Shown here: piece after piece, positions 61,443 to 64,000 of the stretch
Position numbering within the stretch: the first letter of the stretch is position 1
Layout of the letters: each line of letters starts with the position of its first letter
Origin: Epiperipatus broadwayi
Lineage: Eukaryota > Onychophora > Udeonychophora > Euonychophora > Peripatidae
Direction of reading: 5' to 3'
Assembly: GCA_028023455.1 (NCBI GenBank)
Contig: JAQFVV010000232.1
Coordinates: 744,001-808,000 of the forward strand
Length of the DNA stretch: 64,000 nt
Notes under the pieces: generated by a model
The model's input: the letters and a program-made list of their open reading frames with translations, nothing else
The model's database searches: none
What the model was told of the DNA's origin: nothing
Made by a program: the position numbers and the translations under genes

Positions 61443-62644
61443 TGTACTGCCCGCCTTTTAAAATTTTAAAAAAAAAAAAGTCTTTTTTTATTATTTTCTC
61501 TTTTTAACTCTCACTGTCTTTGAAGGCTTCAGGTCCGTCAGGTGGAGATACTAATATCATTGGTAGCAAGCTACCAATAATATCAACACTCTGTTACTAA
61601 ATTATGACACTGGCCATCCAAGCACTATTTATTTTAAGGAAAAACACTTTAGGCACCAGTCAGTTACAATGTAACTAACATGCTTGTTCAACCAGCAACG
61701 AATTTAGTACCTGCTCTCCCAGCCAGCTCATCGGATTCTAACTACTCCATATTCTCCGCCCACATTATGAACCTCCATTTCTCAATCTCTATATCATAGT
61801 TATTTACTTATTAAAACATTCGTGTTAATCAAAATCTATTGTCTAAAATTTTCCCTTTCTTTTAATATTGGCTGAAATCGCTAACAATAATTAAATATTT
61901 CTATACCCCACATTTTTTTATTTAACAGGATCAACTTTGATTTATTTTTCAAAATAATATATTATTATGTGATATAATAATAATAGTACTAATACTTATT
62001 TAAACAATACCAAGCTCTCCCTTATATATCCAGTGTTTCCTTATCTTAGGATCAATCAGACATTCTACTGCACTCCTATTGGGTTTCTGTTCATTTTCTT
62101 TTAGCGTATAAGATTCTTTCCTTTAGTTTATACTTTAATTAAATAGTAGTAATTAATCCTTTGTTTGTTACTTATCACTAGCTGTTGTAATTATATTTTT
62201 CCTTTGTTTTTTTTTTTTTAATTCTTTTATTTGCATTAGCTTTCAATTGTATTATTTTGAGAAAATTCCTTTCTTTTTAACATTTATTTTTTTATATAGG
62301 CACTCATTCTGTTACTTTAATATTTTAAGACAGGAACAAAGCTATTTATACCATAAATAAATAATACCATTTATATTATAAATTAATAATAAAAAAAATG
62401 TTAATCATTTTCCTTTATCTATTCTTTATTTCTGAAATCTTTTCCCCTACTTTCAATTGTTTATCTCAATACAACCCCCACTCCTTGTCCTTTTGTTCCT
62501 TTCTTTTTCTCAAACTTTTAAACTTTTTTTTTTTTTTTAGACATAAATATACATTTTATTTTTAATTTTTTTTTTTTTTTTTAAACAAATCTGTTTTAAC
62601 AAATTTACGCATGACAAATACCATGTAACGACTGCGTCGGTACA
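61443..62644 (-). mobile_element. Solo LTR-A, reverse orientation
   Basis: Begins TGTACTGCCCGCC (inverse of the LTR-A 3' end) and ends GCGTCGGTACA (inverse of TGTACCGAGG). It is flanked by ATAT on both sides. Inner blocks such as TTGGTAGCAAGCTACCAATA and TTAGGCACCAGTCAGTTACA match the inverse of 15660-15800. It is shorter and more diverged than the two LTRs at 14-19 kb. It probably arose by LTR-LTR recombination after insertion into the LINE tail. Confidence 0.85.
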
Positions 62645-63149
62645 ATATATATGTATAATGTCCTTACTATCCATGTTGATCGTATATAATTAATTTAGAC
62701 TTTGTGAGCAAGAAAATATAAGCTCAAAAGAGTTCATTGAAAAAAATAAAACATCGAGGACATATGACTAATAATATTTAAACATCTTTATCAAGTTATG
62801 AAAATTTTATAATGATGCATGTTAATTAAGAATGTAAATAATATTTGTTTACAAAGAAATTATTTGATAAGTTAATTGTTAAATAACATTAAAATGGTCG
62901 GCTTTAATGAAAACTGGGTACCCAAAATAGGCCTATTTGTCATAAGTAATAGTCAGGATAGAACATTGGTTACAATTTCTAGATTTTTTAAAACAAAAAC
63001 TAATTAAAATTTTTTAAATATTTCAAGTACTAAGAATGGATAAAAAAAAAAAGATGAATAGTAAAAAATAGTGATCTTTTTAAAAATATGCAATTTTTTA
63101 ATTCAATTCACAATTTTAATTCATAACATTTTAGCTAATAGAAAAATAT
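62645..63149. other. Non-coding stretch
   Basis: A/T-rich with no recognisable gene. It could be Cul1 intron or the 3' part of the RTE-like element. Confidence 0.4.
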
Positions 63150-63745
63150 TCAAATGAAATCATTTTTATAATGGAAAGAATATTGTCTGATTAAGCCATT
63201 TATAACAATTTCAAAGATCATTGTCATAAAAAATGGAAAACATTGTTGGAGCTAGTGCACTTCCTTGTTTAATACCAGTTTTCATTTCAAAAGCCTCAAA
63301 TTTTCCACATGTAGTAATAACACTTCCTCATATTTTATCATGTAGAGTCGTATAATACGAATACATTTTGATGGACAACCAACTAATTTCAAACAATGCC
63401 ATAAATCTATCCTATTAATTGAATCAAATGCCTTGATTAAATCAATAAAAGCAATATATAAATCATTATATTCCAGACACTGTTCCTTGCATTTATCTGG
63501 CAACAAAAATTATATCTATAATGCTTTTTGATTCCCTAAACCATATCTGAGTCTCTGGTAATCATTCATCTCTAACTGGAAGCAAGCAATTTATTCAACA
63601 ACATTATTGAAAGTGCTTTTGCTGTTGTCAATAATAATGATATTTCATAATAATTACTGCAATCTTGTCTATTATCTTTGTTTTTAAAAATTGGAACAAT
63701 AAAGGCATTCTTAATATAGGATGGTACAATTTCATGGATCCATAT
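63150..63745 (-). pseudogene. RTE/BovB-like LINE reverse transcriptase fragment
   Basis: On the - strand, 63757-63572 gives WIHEIVPSYIKNAFIVPIFK, NKDNRQDCSNYYEISLLLTT and AKALSIMLLNKL, the RT finger block (iv.lyK..d..dc.NyR.isLl). 63506-63282 gives LYIAFIDLIKAFDSINR with the first catalytic Asp and LWHCLKLVGCPSKCIRIIRL. A shifted frame continues with EAFEMKTGIKQGSALAPTMF. The active-site FADD was not found. Wording of the blocks fits the RTE-type LINEs common in invertebrates. It is truncated upstream by the LTR-B insertion at 63746. It lies opposite to the other LINE and to Cul1. Confidence 0.85.
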
Positions 63746-64000
63746 TGTAACGAGCACAGACGTTCGTTACATTGTTTTTTTTTATTTATTAAACATGAAA
63801 GTAAATTAAAAAGTTCGCATTTAAAAATTTTCTTTAAGAATTAAAAATTGAAATTAAATATCATCTTAAACTCGTATAAGTTAAATCGCACAGATAATGA
63901 AAAATTATTAAAATAAAACTTTATTAAAGAAAAAGTATTTTAAAACTAAATTTTAAAAAGATTTGGAGATAAAATTATATCTTTAAATTTATCTTTAAAT
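63746..64000 (-). mobile_element. LTR-B, reverse orientation, runs off the window
   Basis: Starts TGTAACGAGCACAGACGTTC right after ATAT and is the inverse complement of the last ~270 bp of 22028-24237, with only scattered differences. The first 12 codons of the predicted RTE frame at 63757 therefore lie partly in the LTR. Confidence 0.85.

Noticed and set aside
1-64000. CRISPR arrays, bacterial operons, rRNA, phage
   Set aside because: No repeat-spacer pattern, ribosome-binding sites or rRNA sequence; spliced gene structure and element types are eukaryotic.

Overview
This is an extremely A+T-rich (roughly 70-75% by eye), intron-scale eukaryotic window. It holds two exons of one recognisable host gene and a dense, deeply nested layer of transposable elements. 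The host gene is Cullin-1: two phase-0 exons on the + strand (53237-53404 and 56278-56328) with correct GT-AG borders and near-invariant protein sequence. The exon sequence ([24 protein letters not shown]) looks invertebrate and, from memory of family members, arthropod-like, perhaps chelicerate. That placement is an inference with modest confidence. No prokaryotic, CRISPR, rRNA or intact tRNA feature was seen.

Layout. 1-14 kb: Tigger/pogo-like DNA element (2299-3812), tandem repeats, a MITE family that includes a ~1.1 kb near-perfect palindrome (7354-8436), a 1.1 kb dispersed repeat (10268-11410) and an LTR-like island (from 12845). 14-19 kb: a structurally complete but gag-only LTR retrotransposon, LTR-A (14358-19030), with a duplicated primer-binding site and a polypurine tract. 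19-25.7 kb: LTR-like sequence, a three-copy inverted/direct repeat, and a 2.2 kb TG...CA insertion, LTR-B (22028-24237). 25.7-33.4 kb: a Ty3/gypsy-type element with decayed gag, protease, reverse transcriptase and RNase H, bracketed by 1.5-1.6 kb direct repeats. 33.6-35.7 kb: a hAT transposase pseudogene of the ZBED5/FAM200/SCAND3 kind, itself split by a 366-bp hAT MITE. 35.9-39.5 kb: an unidentified element with ~70-bp inverted repeats. 39.7-43.4 kb: a gypsy integrase cut by a 2.57 kb TG...CA insertion. 43.7-53 kb: dispersed repeats, LTR-like islands and no recognisable exon. 53-56.3 kb: Cul1 exons, with a second Tigger-like element and a perfect hairpin in the intron. 56.4-61.4 kb: a full but broken non-LTR retrotransposon in the next Cul1 intron, itself interrupted by a 1.13 kb element. 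61.4-62.6 kb: solo LTR-A in reverse. 63.2-64 kb: an RTE-like reverse transcriptase fragment on the - strand, cut by an inverted LTR-B.

The main result is not a new gene system but a readable insertion history. In three places a decayed ORF continues on both sides of an insertion, which fixes the insertion boundaries and target-site duplications to the base: ATAT (40464-43030), AATT (56889-58017) and an 8-bp duplication (34253-34618). Several TG...CA insertions of different families sit at the same ATAT target. The expressed function of the window is probably only Cul1, the scaffold of SCF ubiquitin ligases, with long transposon-filled introns.
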